The translations under genes and the position numbers were made by a program. From assembly GCA_019359835.1 (NCBI GenBank), contig CM033322.1, positions 28,346,468 through 28,410,467 of the forward strand: 64,000 bases of DNA. The letters are read 5' to 3'. Below the pieces are notes generated by a model, which saw nothing but the letters and a program-made list of their open reading frames with translations, did no database searches and had not been told where the DNA came from. Below, piece by piece: positions 53,566-64,000 of this stretch. The DNA comes from Pharus latifolius (Eukaryota; Streptophyta; Magnoliopsida; Poales; Poaceae). Position 1 is the first letter of the stretch, and every line of letters starts with the position of its first letter.

Positions 53566-55352
53566 ATGCCTGTGCCTAGTAAGAATAGTGTGCCAAATCA
53601 AAGTCCCTTGTCACTACCTGCCTCGACACCAGAAGCGCCATCCCAGAATCCCTCTGATTCTAGTGGTATGATCACTCCTTCACCCTTCCATGTTGCACCT
53701 AGACGGTCTTCTCGTACCAATGCGGGAAAACCACCCATTCGATATCATGATGTTGCTCATGTCATATCATACACTAACATATCCCTGCATATGGAGCATT
53801 CATTGCATCATTGGATGCAACCTCTATACCTAAAAGTTGGCAGGTTGCAAAGGAAGATCTAAGGTGGAGAGATGCAATGCTAGAAGAGCTGAAGGCTCTT
53901 GACAAGAATAATACATGGGAGCTAACACCGTTGCCAGCTAGGAAAAAGGCAGTTGGGTGTGAGTGGGTTTTCACTGTGAAACAAACACCAGAAGGCAAGA
54001 TTGATCGCTACAAGGCACGCTTAGTGGCTAAGGGTTATAGTCAGACGTATGGCATCGACTATGATGAGACCTTCGCACCAGTAGCGAAAATGTTAGGATC
54101 TTTGTCTCACTTGCTGCAAACGGTGGGTGGAGACTGCATTAGCTATATGTGAAGAATGCATTTCTTCATGAGAATCTATAGGAGGAGGTGTATATGGAGA
54201 TACCTTTTGGATTCAACACGAGAGAGAATGCTGGTAAGGTTTGCAGATTGAAGAAGTCTCTATATGGGTTGAAACAGTCTCCTCGTGCGTGATTCGATCG
54301 CTCCAGAATGTCTATGCTTGGTTTGGGATATCAACAAACAAGTGCTGATCACATAGTGTTCTATCGACGGAGGGGTACCCACATCACCATGTTGGCTGTG
54401 TATGTGGATGATATGATCATCACTGGTGATGATAAGAAGAGATCAGAAAGCTGAATCTCAGATTGGCTGAAGCGTTAGAAGTTAAAGATTTGGGGCAGCT
54501 GAAGTATTTTCTGGGGATCGAGGTGGCCCGTGGAGCTCGAGGCATCGTTCTCTCCCAAAGGAAATATGTGATAGATTTGCTGTCAGAAACTGGAATGCTC
54601 GGGTGTAGGTCTGCAGCCACTCCGATCGATCCGAGGCACAAGCTAAGTGTGGATGTTGGAGAACAAGTGGACCAAAGAGATATCAATGGCTTGTAGGTCG
54701 TCTGTTGTACCTATGTCACACACGTCCAGATATTGTCTTTGCAGTAAGTGTGGTGAGCCGGTGTATGCATGATCCGAGGAAGGATCACATGGATGTCATT
54801 CATTACATCTTGAGATACCTCAAGGGTGCTCCTGGGAAAAGACTGTTGTTCAAGAACAACAGTCATCGGTGCATCGAAGCATACAATGATGCTGATTGGG
54901 CGAGCTGCATCAACGACAGGCGGTCTACTCCTAGTTCTTGTGTGTTTGTGGGAGGTAACCTGGTTTCTTGGAGAAGCAAGAAACAATCCGTGGTGGCTAG
55001 ATCTACAATTGAAGCCGAGTACAGGGCAATGGCCCAGGGAGTTATAGAGCTGCTGTAGTTGAGATATCTTCTGGCAGAATTGGGATTAAGTCAACAAGGA
55101 CCTTTGAAACTATTCTGTGACAACCAGTCGGCTCTCTGTATAGCCAACAACCCGATCCAGCATGACAGGACCAAACACATTGAGATTGACAGGTTTTTCA
55201 TAAAAGAGAAACTGGAAAATGGGATGCTAAAACTGGAGCATGTTCGAACAGAAGAGCAAATTGCTAACTGTCTAACGAAGGGTCTTAGTTCTGTTAGTTT
55301 GTCTAAACTTTGTAACAAGATGGGAATGATTGATATCTATCACCCATCTTGA
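53566..55352 (+). pseudogene. Reverse transcriptase and RNase H of the older Copia element, broken
   Basis: A Pro/Ser-rich linker leads into the RT N-terminus (WELTPLPARKKAVGCEWVF, then DRYKARLVAKGYSQ and FAPVAK at about 54075). After a frameshift or deletion near 54090 the remainder continues through YVDD (about 54400) and EVKDLGQLKYFLGIEVARG. RNase H has DADWAS and AEYRAMAQG, an in-frame TAG at 55056, and a C-terminus ending at the TGA of 55350. It is a typical Copia order with multiple lesions. Confidence 0.87.
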
Positions 55353-55362
55353 GGGGGACTAT

Positions 55363-55470
55363 TGAGAAATAAGTATATGTTATGGGGTGATGTGTAAAAT
55401 ATCCTTGTACTCATATAGATGTATATAGCTAAAGCTAATGAAACTGGGTGAAGATGAGCCCTTTTTTGCA
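55363..55470 (+). repeat. Short 3' LTR (108 bp) of the older Copia element
   Basis: It begins TGAGAAATAAG two bases after the purine tract GAGGGGGACTAT and ends CCCTTTTTTGCA, the same ending as the presumed 5' LTR at 39344. An LTR of about 0.1 kb is short but known among plant Copia families such as Tos17 (138 bp). Confidence 0.6.
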
Positions 55471-55999
55471 ATTCTAATAGACATGCACTAACCTAAAAAA
55501 AAGATTGCTTATGAGAAATAGTAATGATGAATATGCATTTCATAAATATATTATACCCACCATCTTCATCGCAAGCTTCTTCAAGAATCAGATGCATTGT
55601 TCAGATTGACCATAAGCAAAACAATCTGTAAATTTTTTTTCATGCGAAACTTCTCAAGCCATCTTATACATGTAGATATGTTACTGAGTGATGCTTTGTT
55701 TTAATTCTTAGAAATTTCGTCTAACACTAGTTGTGTTTTATAAGAACTAAGATGATGTTTAATTCTTACTCCTAGTTTCTGCTATTGCCTCTAATTTACA
55801 TCTAAAAATGAACAATGACATGAGAAGAGTTCTAATTTAAATAATTCCATGTGAATATAATTTAAATAATTCTATATGCAAGAGTTTGAGAAACTAGGTG
55901 AGACCTGGCGCATTGCTGCGGGTATTGAGGAAATGGATTTGTAAATGATAAGGTATTGTATTTATAAATTCGTTATGATTGTTGAGATTATTGAATTGC
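55471..55999. other. AT-rich intergenic DNA
   Basis: No gene or defined repeat was recognised. Confidence 0.5.
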
Positions 56000-56230
56000 A
56001 CGACTACGATCAGTTTTGAACTAGACGATCATGACCATAACAATTTTGAACTGGGTGACTACGATCAGGGTTTGTGCTGGTATGACCAGGTTTGAATTAG
56101 GCAACTACGACCAGGGTTTGTACTAGTACGACCGGTTTTGTACTGGACGATGATGATCAGAACAGAACTTGTGCTGATACGACCAATTTTGGACTGGACG
56201 AATATGACCAAGACTTGTGCTGATACAATA
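56000..56230. repeat. Minisatellite with unit of about 45-50 bp
   Basis: A degenerate unit of the form ACTGGACGA...TATGACCA(G), then a T-rich GTTTGTGCTGATACGACCA, recurs four to five times (starts near 56019, 56050, 56095, 56143 and 56194). Units differ by substitutions and small length changes. Confidence 0.7.
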
Positions 56231-57570
56231 AAATTGGCCGGGGCAGTAAAAATGTTAGTCGTGACAATGAAAAATAGTAATTGCACTAGTAAAAGAATTG
56301 ATCATTTCGGTAAAGGAAAAACTGGTCGCATCAGTACAAGAGCGAGGCATGTCCGTTTAGTTGAAAAAACATGACAAAAAAACTGGTCGTAGGCTGTTTC
56401 CCACATTTAGACACAACCAAACCTTGCTGATTCGACCAAAAAATAAAATGCGCCAAAAAACAATTTACTGTTTAGGCCAAATTTAGCTAGTTGATTCGAC
56501 TAAAAACAAAATACAACCATCATTAAAAAAATAAAAATCTATGCGAGAAACAGCTCAATAGTAGGAAACAATGTGTCTGCTCGATTAAGAAGTCGTGGCA
56601 GCAAAATGTTTGGACATAAATCTTGGTCGAGGTATAAAAATAGTGGACACACTTGTAAAATCTCTGGCCAATAGATTTTGCCCCGAAAGAGTAAATTATT
56701 TTTTTGGTTGCATTTTGTTTTTGGGTCGAATGAAGCAGACTTGATTGTGGCCGAGTGTGGTGTCTGATCGAAGTAGCGGTTTTGTCTTTTTCATTATCGT
56801 TGTTTTTTTTGGTTTCCTGGTTGACATTTCCCCTATTCGAATAAAAAGTCTTAGTATTGGTCGGACAGTAAAAAATAATGATCGCATTTTCCCTTGATCG
56901 AATCAGCAGTCATGATTTGTGGTCGAATGCGGCAAACAACCCGACAGAATGAAACAGTGTGGTCGTGGCATAAAAAATTAGTCATAAAGTTGGGCCCGTT
57001 AGCCAAACATAAACTTGATCGAGACAGTAAAAAACAATGGTAGCAGATGTAAAATCTCTGGTCGATTGATTCTGGATGAAAGAGTAAATTATTTTTTTTG
57101 CATTTTGTTTTTTGGGTCAATTAGTCAATTTAGTTGTGTCCGAACGTGGTGCCTGGTCCAAGCATCGGTTTTGATTTTTTACGATGGTTGTATTTTAGTT
57201 TTTGGTTGAATCACCTGTCATAGTTTGTGGTCGAATGAGACAAACAGCTCGACAGTTTGAAAGCAATGTTTGGTCGATTTTTCCCACTGGTCGAATCGGA
57301 AGGTTTGGTTTTAGTCGAATGTAGGAAGCAGTTGGTGGTTCTGGTCGAATGTGGGAAACAACTGAACAATCAGGAGCACGTTCGACGGCCCAGATGAAGT
57401 AAACACGCCGATCCAACAGACACAAACAAAAGGACAATGTGGCTCAACGTGGGTCAAGTATTCGAACAGTAGGCCACAAATGCGGTGGTGACGTTTACAG
57501 TTCAGATGAAGTAAAACCTCCGATCGAATGGGCACAAACACAGTGTCAATATGGTGCAGTGCATGGACGA
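56231..57570. repeat. TGGTCGAAT-rich region with a diverged tandem duplication of about 395 bp
   Basis: The block containing GTAAAATCTCTGG(C/T)C, then GAAAGAGTAAATTATTTTTT, GCATTTTGTTTT, GGGTC(G/A)A and GTGGTG(T/C)CTG is present at about 56610-56830 and again at about 57005-57215 (TCTCTGG at 56661 and 57056, 395 bp apart). Across the whole region the short motif (T)GGTCGAAT/GATCGAA occurs many times on one strand, more than twenty by rough count. No coding potential is evident. It may be the body of an old DNA transposon with dispersed protein-binding motifs, but no ends were found. Confidence 0.6.
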
Positions 57571-57905
57571 CTTAGTGCCCGAGTTATGTAGCAACATATG
57601 ACATCTTGCAATCTAAATCCATAATGTGAATTACTGCTGCGATATTGTGTATAACAACAGCAAATCCTTAACTACCGAGCAATCAATGCGCGAAATTTCT
57701 ACACAAACTTAAAAAGAAAGATTTTTCACATGAAGCAAATAGATAAATCTTCGAGAGGAAGCAAAGTAAAAGGCAATCCACGTCCCTTCTTAGCCACCCC
57801 TTCAGAAAAGAAAAGGAAAGAAAAGAACAAAAAGAGAAAAGTTGCTATTCTTTTTCTTTTTCCCACTGATTTGAGCAAAAACAGAATGCCTTTAATAATC
57901 CCCTC
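57571..57905. other. Upstream flank of the SECRET AGENT-like gene
   Basis: AT-rich with an A/G-rich stretch (57800-57840) and no ORF or repeat of note. It presumably contains the distal promoter of the gene starting at 58061. Confidence 0.5.
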
Positions 57906-57912
57906 TTAGCCC

Positions 57913-57920
57913 TTATAAAA
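57913..57920 (+). promoter_or_regulatory. TATA box of the SECRET AGENT-like gene
   Basis: TTATAAAA in AGCCCTTATAAAAAAAATTC lies 141 bp upstream of the start codon, giving an expected leader of about 110 bp. Assignment is by position and sequence only. Confidence 0.5.
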
Positions 57921-58060
57921 AAAATTCCCACAGGAAAAAAATGCACCAAAAAACAAAGCGTCCGCACCCATCACTCTCTGCGGCTCTTCTACCGATCTCG
58001 CAAACCTTCGCGTGCTCTCCCGGCGATCTGGGCCGTCCGATATAGGGTTTTGACCGCGCG

Positions 58061-58090
58061 ATGCTCTCGCTGCAGAGCGACGCGCGCCGG

Positions 58091-58123
<33 letters not shown>

Positions 58124-61100
58124 GCCGCGGCGTCGGCGCTCGGCGCCGGCGACTGGCTCGTGTTCGGAGGCACCCCGCACGAGGGGCCCGCGCCGGCGGC
58201 GGCGGCGGCCGTCGCGTTCCTGCTGCCCTCCGCGTCAGCCGTAGATGGGAGGGCCGAGGCCAACCCTGGTCAGCCTTCTGGTGAGCGCGAATTTTTGCGA
58301 TTTTTTTCATGTTATTTTGGGCTGGGTGGAGATTTGGGGAATATAGGTTAATGATTTGTGGAGAATTGGTGGTTTTTGTTTCGTTAGATGCGTTGAATAT
58401 TACGTTTTTATAGGATTTTTTTTGTGGTTTTAGAGGTTGCACCAGCTGGGCAGCATGGTGGCAATTTTGGGACATTCGGTGATTTTTTTACCCAGATCAT
58501 TGAAAAAGATATGTTATTTTGGGAATTTAATTTGGTGGGATTTTGTAAAGCTACTATAGGTTCTGGTTTGTGTTCTTGAAATGGTGTGTGTGTGTGTGTG
58601 TTTTTTTTTTTTTCAGTTTTGAAGAGAAGTTGAATTTTGTTGGAGGAGTTATAAGTTTGGTAGTTTTCCTGATTTAGGAAACTGATGTAATTGTTGTATC
58701 AGCTAAAGTTGATAACTTGGTGGAAAATTGTCAGCTACCTCTAGTTTTGTGTCTCTAATTCATCAAATGAGCTGTGTTCTAAGTTTGATGACACGATGCA
58801 AATTTCCAAGATGTTAATGTTGTTTGTATGTTTAGATTTGGGAGGTTCTTCTGAGAAGGGGTTAAGATGTATTGCTAGGTGACGATTTGTAAACTACTGG
58901 TGATTTAGTAGATCGCATCTGCGAAAATGGCCATCTTTGTTTGTACACGGGAATTCTTTCTGTGTCCACTTAAAATGATTTGATTCCAACATTATCCTTA
59001 TTAGCATTTCAATGTCAAATATGTCCCTGTGAAATATGTTGACTAACTTCTTTGTCTAATCTGTTAGTTGACCACCAATCAGGTGGAGGTTAGCTATTGC
59101 AATTTTTAATTTGTGAAAACTTGTGCATTCTATTGCTTCATGGTTGGAAGATGAATGAAGATTATCTGGTATTTTTGGGGTTCAAGTGTTGGTTGTTTCC
59201 GTTCCTCAAAGAAGTAATCTCTTTTCACTGTTTGTGGTGGCAAGATGCATAAACTTGGTACTCTAGGATCAGTGATTTTTATTATTTTACTTCTATAGTG
59301 AAGAATGGAGATTGTGAGAAAAAGATGACAGCTTGGTTCAGGAATGTTGAGTATTGTGGCTGTAGTGGTTCAAGTTTGTGTGAGGGTTCAACCTTTTTGT
59401 TCCACAAGGTCTATTTGCCCATGATGAGACCACTGATTTAGATTTGTAAAATAACCCCACTTCCAAGTCGTATGAGAGACTTATTTGAATACCATAGTAT
59501 TTTTCAGCCTGCTTGGTTTGCCTTTTACCGTTTTGTTGGGAAGCCATGTCCCCAAGCACTTGAGGCTGCTTTTGGCGCACGCCTCATAACCTCCTGCAAT
59601 GTGGTGCATCTGTTCGCAGATTCTTGGCTATTGAAATATAAATGCTTCAGTGTTGGAAACTTGGAATGGACTGATGAATTAGTTTATATCTTGGGCAAGA
59701 GGGAATAAATAATATCTTTGAAATACTTGGCCTTCGTTATAAACACCCTCAGCAATAATCTTACTTTATGCTGCATAATGTTTGTGATTTTTGAAGGTTT
59801 ATTTCTGTTCATGTTCTAATTGAGTGGTCATTTCTTGGTTCTTCAAATGGTGTAGTTGATGAAGAGGGGCACTTGACTATTGCACATCATAACTACAGAT
59901 CAAGGAAGTATAGCCAGGCATTGGAGCACTGTAATATTGTTTATGAGAAGAATCCAAGACGCACTGATAACTTGCTTCTCCTTGGAGCTATTTATTACCA
60001 GGTGATTATTAATTGATGCTCAGGTATGCCTTTTCCTTGCAATTTCATACCTGAAGTTCTTGCTTTTTTCTGCAGCTTCGTGATTATGATATGTGCATTG
60101 CAAAGAATGAGGAGGCGCTTGCTATTAATCCACATTTTGCGGAGTGCTATGGTAACATGGCAAATGCTTTAAAGGTAATGTAGGCGACAACAGTTGAGAA
60201 ACTTAACAAAAAATAAATGAATTTTTTTTTTGAAAAGCCTTACTGCATCTAATTCCTGGACCAATATATTTTATTTTGTCATGCAGGAGAAGGGTGATAT
60301 TGATCTTGCCATTCGTTACTATCTAACTGCCATTCAGGTTTGTTTCTGTTGTTGATGTATTTTTGAATTTTGTATTATATTTTTGTGCTTTTGGTGGCTT
60401 TGAGAAGCATGCCTAATATTTGAACTTGTCTGCTCACTTGGAGTATTGTTTTTTTGGGCCTGAGCTCCAAGTCATCAAATCATTCAACAAGATTTCACTT
60501 TATGCCTTCCAACATGATTGGACAATATATGTAGTCATTTCTATTTGAAACTGAAAGTAACTGAAATTGTTTACTCTCTATTTTATCTACTAAGATGATT
60601 TTATTTATCTTTTTTACATCATCGAGAAGTCTGTAATGTAGACGGCATTGATTTACTTTTGATTAAGTTCTGTTTTGACTGTAGTTTATCTGCTGATGTA
60701 AGAATTCTTTTCGCTTTATTTGTAAGTGTATTTCTTTGTTGTGCACTTCTATCTAACATCCAGCTTCATCAGTCTTATCCTGTATATCCAGCTCTGCCTT
60801 GTTGAATGCATGCAATCTTTTCATGCTTGTTCATTAGTTCTATTGGATTTGTCTTAACGACCTATCAACTTTTCCCTGTTCATTAGAGTTATATTTTTAT
60901 AACTCTAATTGTTTCAAAGATAAAGGTGCAAAAGAATAATTCTGAAGTTGCAAGAGATGTGAAATATAACCTCATCTATGGACTTGTTATTCTTCTTTTA
61001 GATGCGGCCAAGTTTCTCTGATGCATGGTCAAACCTTGCGAGTGCATATACACGGAAAGGAAGACTGACTGAAGCAGCACAATGCTGCAAACAAGCACTT

Positions 61101-63995
61101 GCACTGAACCCTCGTTTGGTATGTTTATCTGAAGTTTCTGGTAACTCACACCTTCCCTGCGAGGAACTGATGTAACTATTTGTTATAACTTAGGTTGATG
61201 CACATAGTAATCTAGGGAATCTACTGAAAGCCCAAGGTTTCATGCAAGAGGTAAGCAGCTTCTGTTCTAGGCTTGAGTGCTCTCTCCTACAGTATGCTTG
61301 TTTTGGATTAATGTCAGGTACTGTTGTTTTACATTCCATTCTAATTACTTTGTGACTAAATGCGTGTTTTTCTTGCAGTTGGCCTTCTATTTGCCTGAAA
61401 AATTCCTAAATTTGTTTTTGCTAATTGTGTAATATAATTTAATTTGTCCTTTTTGTCTTCACATTTTTTTTATAGTCATAGCAATCTTGTCAAAAAATAA
61501 TTTTTAGATGCATGTAAATTGTGTTGTTTGAGCACTCACCTAAGAGAACTTTATATTTCACTGCACATGATATTGCTGTTATTTGATTTGTTCGAAAAAT
61601 TTGTTTGTAGGCGTATAATTGCTACGTTGAAGCATTACGTATAGATCCACAATTTGCAATTGCATGGTCGAATATTGCTGGCCTGTTCATGGAGGCAGGA
61701 GACCTCAATAGAGCTCTGCTGTATTATAAGGTAACCATGTGAAGCTTTAATTGGAAAAGGCACATCTACAGCTATGTATATTTACTTCCCTTGATCTGAA
61801 TCCTTGTATATTGTAAATACATATACACCAAACAAAAGATCATGGAACTATTGCATATGCCCTGCATGTTCATGAAACAATTTTCTGTGTAATTAGATCT
61901 GAAAGTTCACATGAGTTGTTTTGGATGAAATAACACATGCATTCAAAAGAAAGAATTTATTATGTGAATTAGTAATTGGCAGGCTCCTATTACTTGATGT
62001 GCCTGTGGTTGAACCATTGGATTGTCTTTGCTAATTTTGTTGAGCAACTGTAAGCAAGCATTGTCTAGCTGTTCAAATTGGAGGAAATGGTGTGTAGGTG
62101 TGTTTAATGTTAATATTAGATAAGCTGTGACATTTGTGCATCAGTGCTGTTTAATTGTTTAGTTACTATATAACAAATGTTGTTATTGTAAGGTAGTCAA
62201 CAGGCTGAACTTTGGAAACAATAAAACAAGTTGGGCTGGCAAACATCCAGTTGGATACAACTGTCTGCTTGGCTGTTGTAGTTTAGTCAGCTGATACTAC
62301 TTAACAATAACAGCAACCCAGACACAGAAATAACAAGCATTGTGGATACTTACATAGAAATTGTAGAGCAGATAGAAGCCATTTGGATAGGTGATACCTT
62401 TCCTATATCTGGAAAAATGTATTTAGGTGGCACATATTTACTTGATCATTCATGTTAGAATTTCATATCATTGGTCTGTCATTGGTGTACATGATTAAAA
62501 ACTTGAGTATGGTGGTAAGAACTGGCAATAGGGCATTACATGTTCTAGATTATTGTTCAGCAGAAATATTAAGGCTCTGATGGTTCGGGCTGCTTTATGT
62601 TGCACATGAAGATGCTAGATTATTCTATAGTTGAGGTTTTATTAGAGATGGGATACGATTCTTGTGGAAACTGATGAAAACTAAAGTTGATTCAGATCTC
62701 ATCTGCTTTGTACTCGTAAAGCTGGTACTATGTGTTCTGGATGTTCACAATTGTAGTGTCACATACTATGTGGAACAGTGGAAGTTTCTCTGAATTCCCA
62801 TAATCATAATGTCACATATGCTGGCACATTTGTTCGGCCTTTGATCAAAGACCGATATTGTGACACTTATCAGGATAATTTATTATTTCAGTATTTCTGT
62901 TACTTTAAATTTGTCATGTTTTAGTTCCTCTGGTCTCTCGGATTATAGAACCCTTTGGTTGGCTGTGAACTTGTGATTTTATCATTTGTCATCATGAAAG
63001 AAATCAAGCTTTTGCTCCATTTTTGTGATCTAGATTTTGTGCTTGGCATTATCTGCAGCAGTATATATAGAATTCCACATATATTGATCTGTTTATAGAA
63101 TTCTACATATAGTGATCCTAAGTTGTTTGCATTTTTCAAAATGGTGCTCATGTATGCAGCTTCATATAGTGGTTGCTCTTTGTACTCTTGAAATGGAAAA
63201 GGGTGTTTGATCTGGGACAAGCTAGTAGGTTGCAATCTTATGACGATATGCAAGCGGCAGCAATAACTTAATTGAGAAAAGCAACAAGAAATGATTTTAC
63301 TACTTTAAAGAAGAAAAAAAATGACTGACAGAAACATGCAACTATTAGGATCCAATTTTTTCCTAGAAATTGCAACTGGAATTTTAGAATCCGAATTTGA
63401 TTAACAGAAAATGAAATTAAATGTGCTGAATTGACTTTCTTGAGTTCCTCTATGTCATACCTACTCGTAATTTCTATGCACTGGATTGCAATAGAACAGT
63501 AGCCTGAGCAATTCTATTTGATAAAGCACAGATATTATGCAATCCAAAAGTGCTGGAAGTTCCCAAAAAAAAAAAAGAATAAGCAAAAGGAAAAAAAGCT
63601 TAGATTGAGAATACCCAATAGTAGTAATGAACCAAGTCTGGGACTGGAACCCACAACCTGTCAACTTGATGACCTGCCGAAGTTTCAGACAGTCAGACTG
63701 AAACCCCCAACTCCAAAGTCAAAGCAACCACAAATTGCATGTTCCTAATTTAATTGTAAAGTTTTCTGTTATTCTGCCCCCAAAACGGCTTGGGCACGGG
63801 TCTGAGGTGGTTGCTCCTCATCAATGCTTTCTTTGTTCTGAACTTCTTGACTATCAGAATGATGACTAATGATAGTTGTTTATTGGCAACATCACGCCAT
63901 CTTTGTTTTTTTTTTTTCTTCAAATCTTGCAGGAAGCAATTAAACTTAAGCCATTGTTTGCTGATGCATATCTTAATCAAGGGAATGTTTACAAG
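58061..63995 (+). CDS. SEC: SECRET AGENT-type O-linked N-acetylglucosamine transferase, N-terminal TPR part (partial)
   Basis: The family transfers GlcNAc from UDP-GlcNAc to Ser/Thr of nuclear and cytosolic proteins; in plants it acts beside SPINDLY. Exons: 58061-58280, 59856-60001, 60076-60174, 60287-60337, 61002-61118, 61194-61250, 61611-61730, 63933-63995, all with GT-AG introns and continuous frame, giving 291 residues before the window ends in a GTAAG donor. Residues 1-73 hold an Ala-rich low-complexity start. From about 80 the protein is a run of TPRs with the typical pattern, for example DNLLLLGAIYYQ, ECYGNMANALKEKGD, DAWSNLASAYTRKGR, DAHSNLGNLLKAQG, AWSNIAGLFMEAGD and DAYLNQGNVYK. These match SEC better than SPY. 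The start is the first ATG after the leader, in frame with the TPRs. The remaining TPRs and the catalytic domain lie outside the window. Confidence 0.9.
58090..58135 (+). repeat. GCG trinucleotide run encoding poly-Ala
   Basis: A run of GCG codons in exon 1 of the SECRET AGENT-like gene encodes nine or more alanines, with a second GCG run near 58195-58210. Such runs vary in length between alleles. Confidence 0.85.
58583..58613. repeat. GT microsatellite followed by poly-T, intron 1
   Basis: About nine GT units are followed by 13 T, in the first intron of the SECRET AGENT-like gene. Confidence 0.9.
61731..63932 (+). other. Intron 7 of the SECRET AGENT-like gene (2.2 kb)
   Basis: The longest intron of the gene within the window. 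Apart from the SINE-like segment near its 3' end and a small local repeat (TATAGAATTC(C/T)ACATATA near 63067 and 63097) nothing was recognised. Its ORFs are not supported as exons. Confidence 0.75.
63560..63770 (-). mobile_element. Possible tRNA-derived SINE in SEC intron 7
   Basis: On the minus strand GGTTGTGGGTTCCAGTCCC (63644-63662) closely resembles the T arm and B box of a tRNA (one change from GGTTCGAGTCC). It is preceded by a potential anticodon-stem-like stretch (GGTCATCAAGTTGAC) and followed downstream by T-rich sequence ending in poly-T near 63585 and 63560. A T-rich 3' tail is known for the rice p-SINE1 family. A clear A box was not found and no target duplication was fixed. Confidence 0.4.
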
Positions 63996-64000
63996 GTAAG

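Larger units (their letters stand above)
39345..55470 (+). mobile_element. Degenerate Ty1/Copia retrotransposon, split by a nested Sirevirus
   Basis: An initiator-methionine primer-binding site (39348-39359) follows the presumed 5' LTR end. A GC-rich leader runs to 39864, is broken by the Sirevirus (39865-49447 plus its GAAGC duplication), and resumes at 49448. Gag, protease, integrase, reverse transcriptase and RNase H appear in the order typical of Copia elements up to 55352, followed by a purine tract (GAGGGGGAC) and a 108-bp 3' LTR. Every coding domain has stops or frameshifts, so the element is dead and older than the Sirevirus it contains. No outer target duplication was recognised, because the 5' end is rearranged. 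Confidence 0.8.

Noticed and set aside
57906..58475. 189-codon minus-strand ORF across SEC exon 1
   Set aside because: It arises from GCG repeats read on the other strand and spans the exon, its donor site and the promoter; no domain is seen.
59472..59708. 78-codon ORF in SEC intron 1
   Set aside because: The reading frame of exon 1 joins exon 2 directly with consensus splice sites, and the ORF has no TPR pattern.

Overview
The window is plant nuclear DNA, most likely from a grass, and Oryza or a close relative is my best guess. The evidence is interrupted genes with GT-AG introns, proteins that match plant-specific kinesin-12 and SECRET AGENT families, grass-type MITEs, CACTA and Mutator-like elements, and Copia/Sirevirus retrotransposons. 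The genus is inference. There is no sign of prokaryotic organisation.

Two host genes are supported. A minus-strand kinesin-12 (PAKRP1-like) gene runs from its start codon at 25016 to its stop at 15396 in 16 coding exons (about 1160 residues). Every exon junction was placed by reading frame and splice consensus. One intron uses a GC donor, and intron 9 is swollen by MITEs and a nested insertion. At the right edge a plus-strand gene starts at 58061. It encodes the N-terminal TPR part of a SECRET AGENT-type O-GlcNAc transferase: eight exons, 291 residues, continuing beyond 64000. The two genes are separated by about 33 kb of repeats and do not appear to be functionally linked.

The rest is mobile and repetitive DNA. 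From the left there is a decayed tandem array of about 165 bp units (1570-2460). Then comes a three-level nest: a Mutator-like element with about 110 bp terminal inverted repeats (8112-13493) holds a CACTA element (8289-12888, target duplication TCC), which holds a Sirevirus solo LTR (11007-12808, duplication ATGTA). Between the genes are a 3.85 kb LTR-like insertion in CA-rich DNA (26142-29994), a 2.15 kb LTR-like insertion inside a MITE (32554-34702, duplication TTATG), and a degenerate Copia element (39345-55470). That Copia element is split by a Sirevirus (39865-49447, duplication GAAGC) with both LTRs, gag, RT/RNase H and an intact env-like ORF, but with most of its protease and its whole integrase deleted.

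The most unusual signal is a 13-bp palindrome, ACTGAC(T/A)GTCAGT. It is repeated 8 times in the 5' Sirevirus LTR, about 12 times in the distant solo LTR and about 10 times between the pol and env-like genes. I found no non-transposon system, CRISPR array, tRNA gene or rRNA gene. Boundaries and divergences were read by eye.
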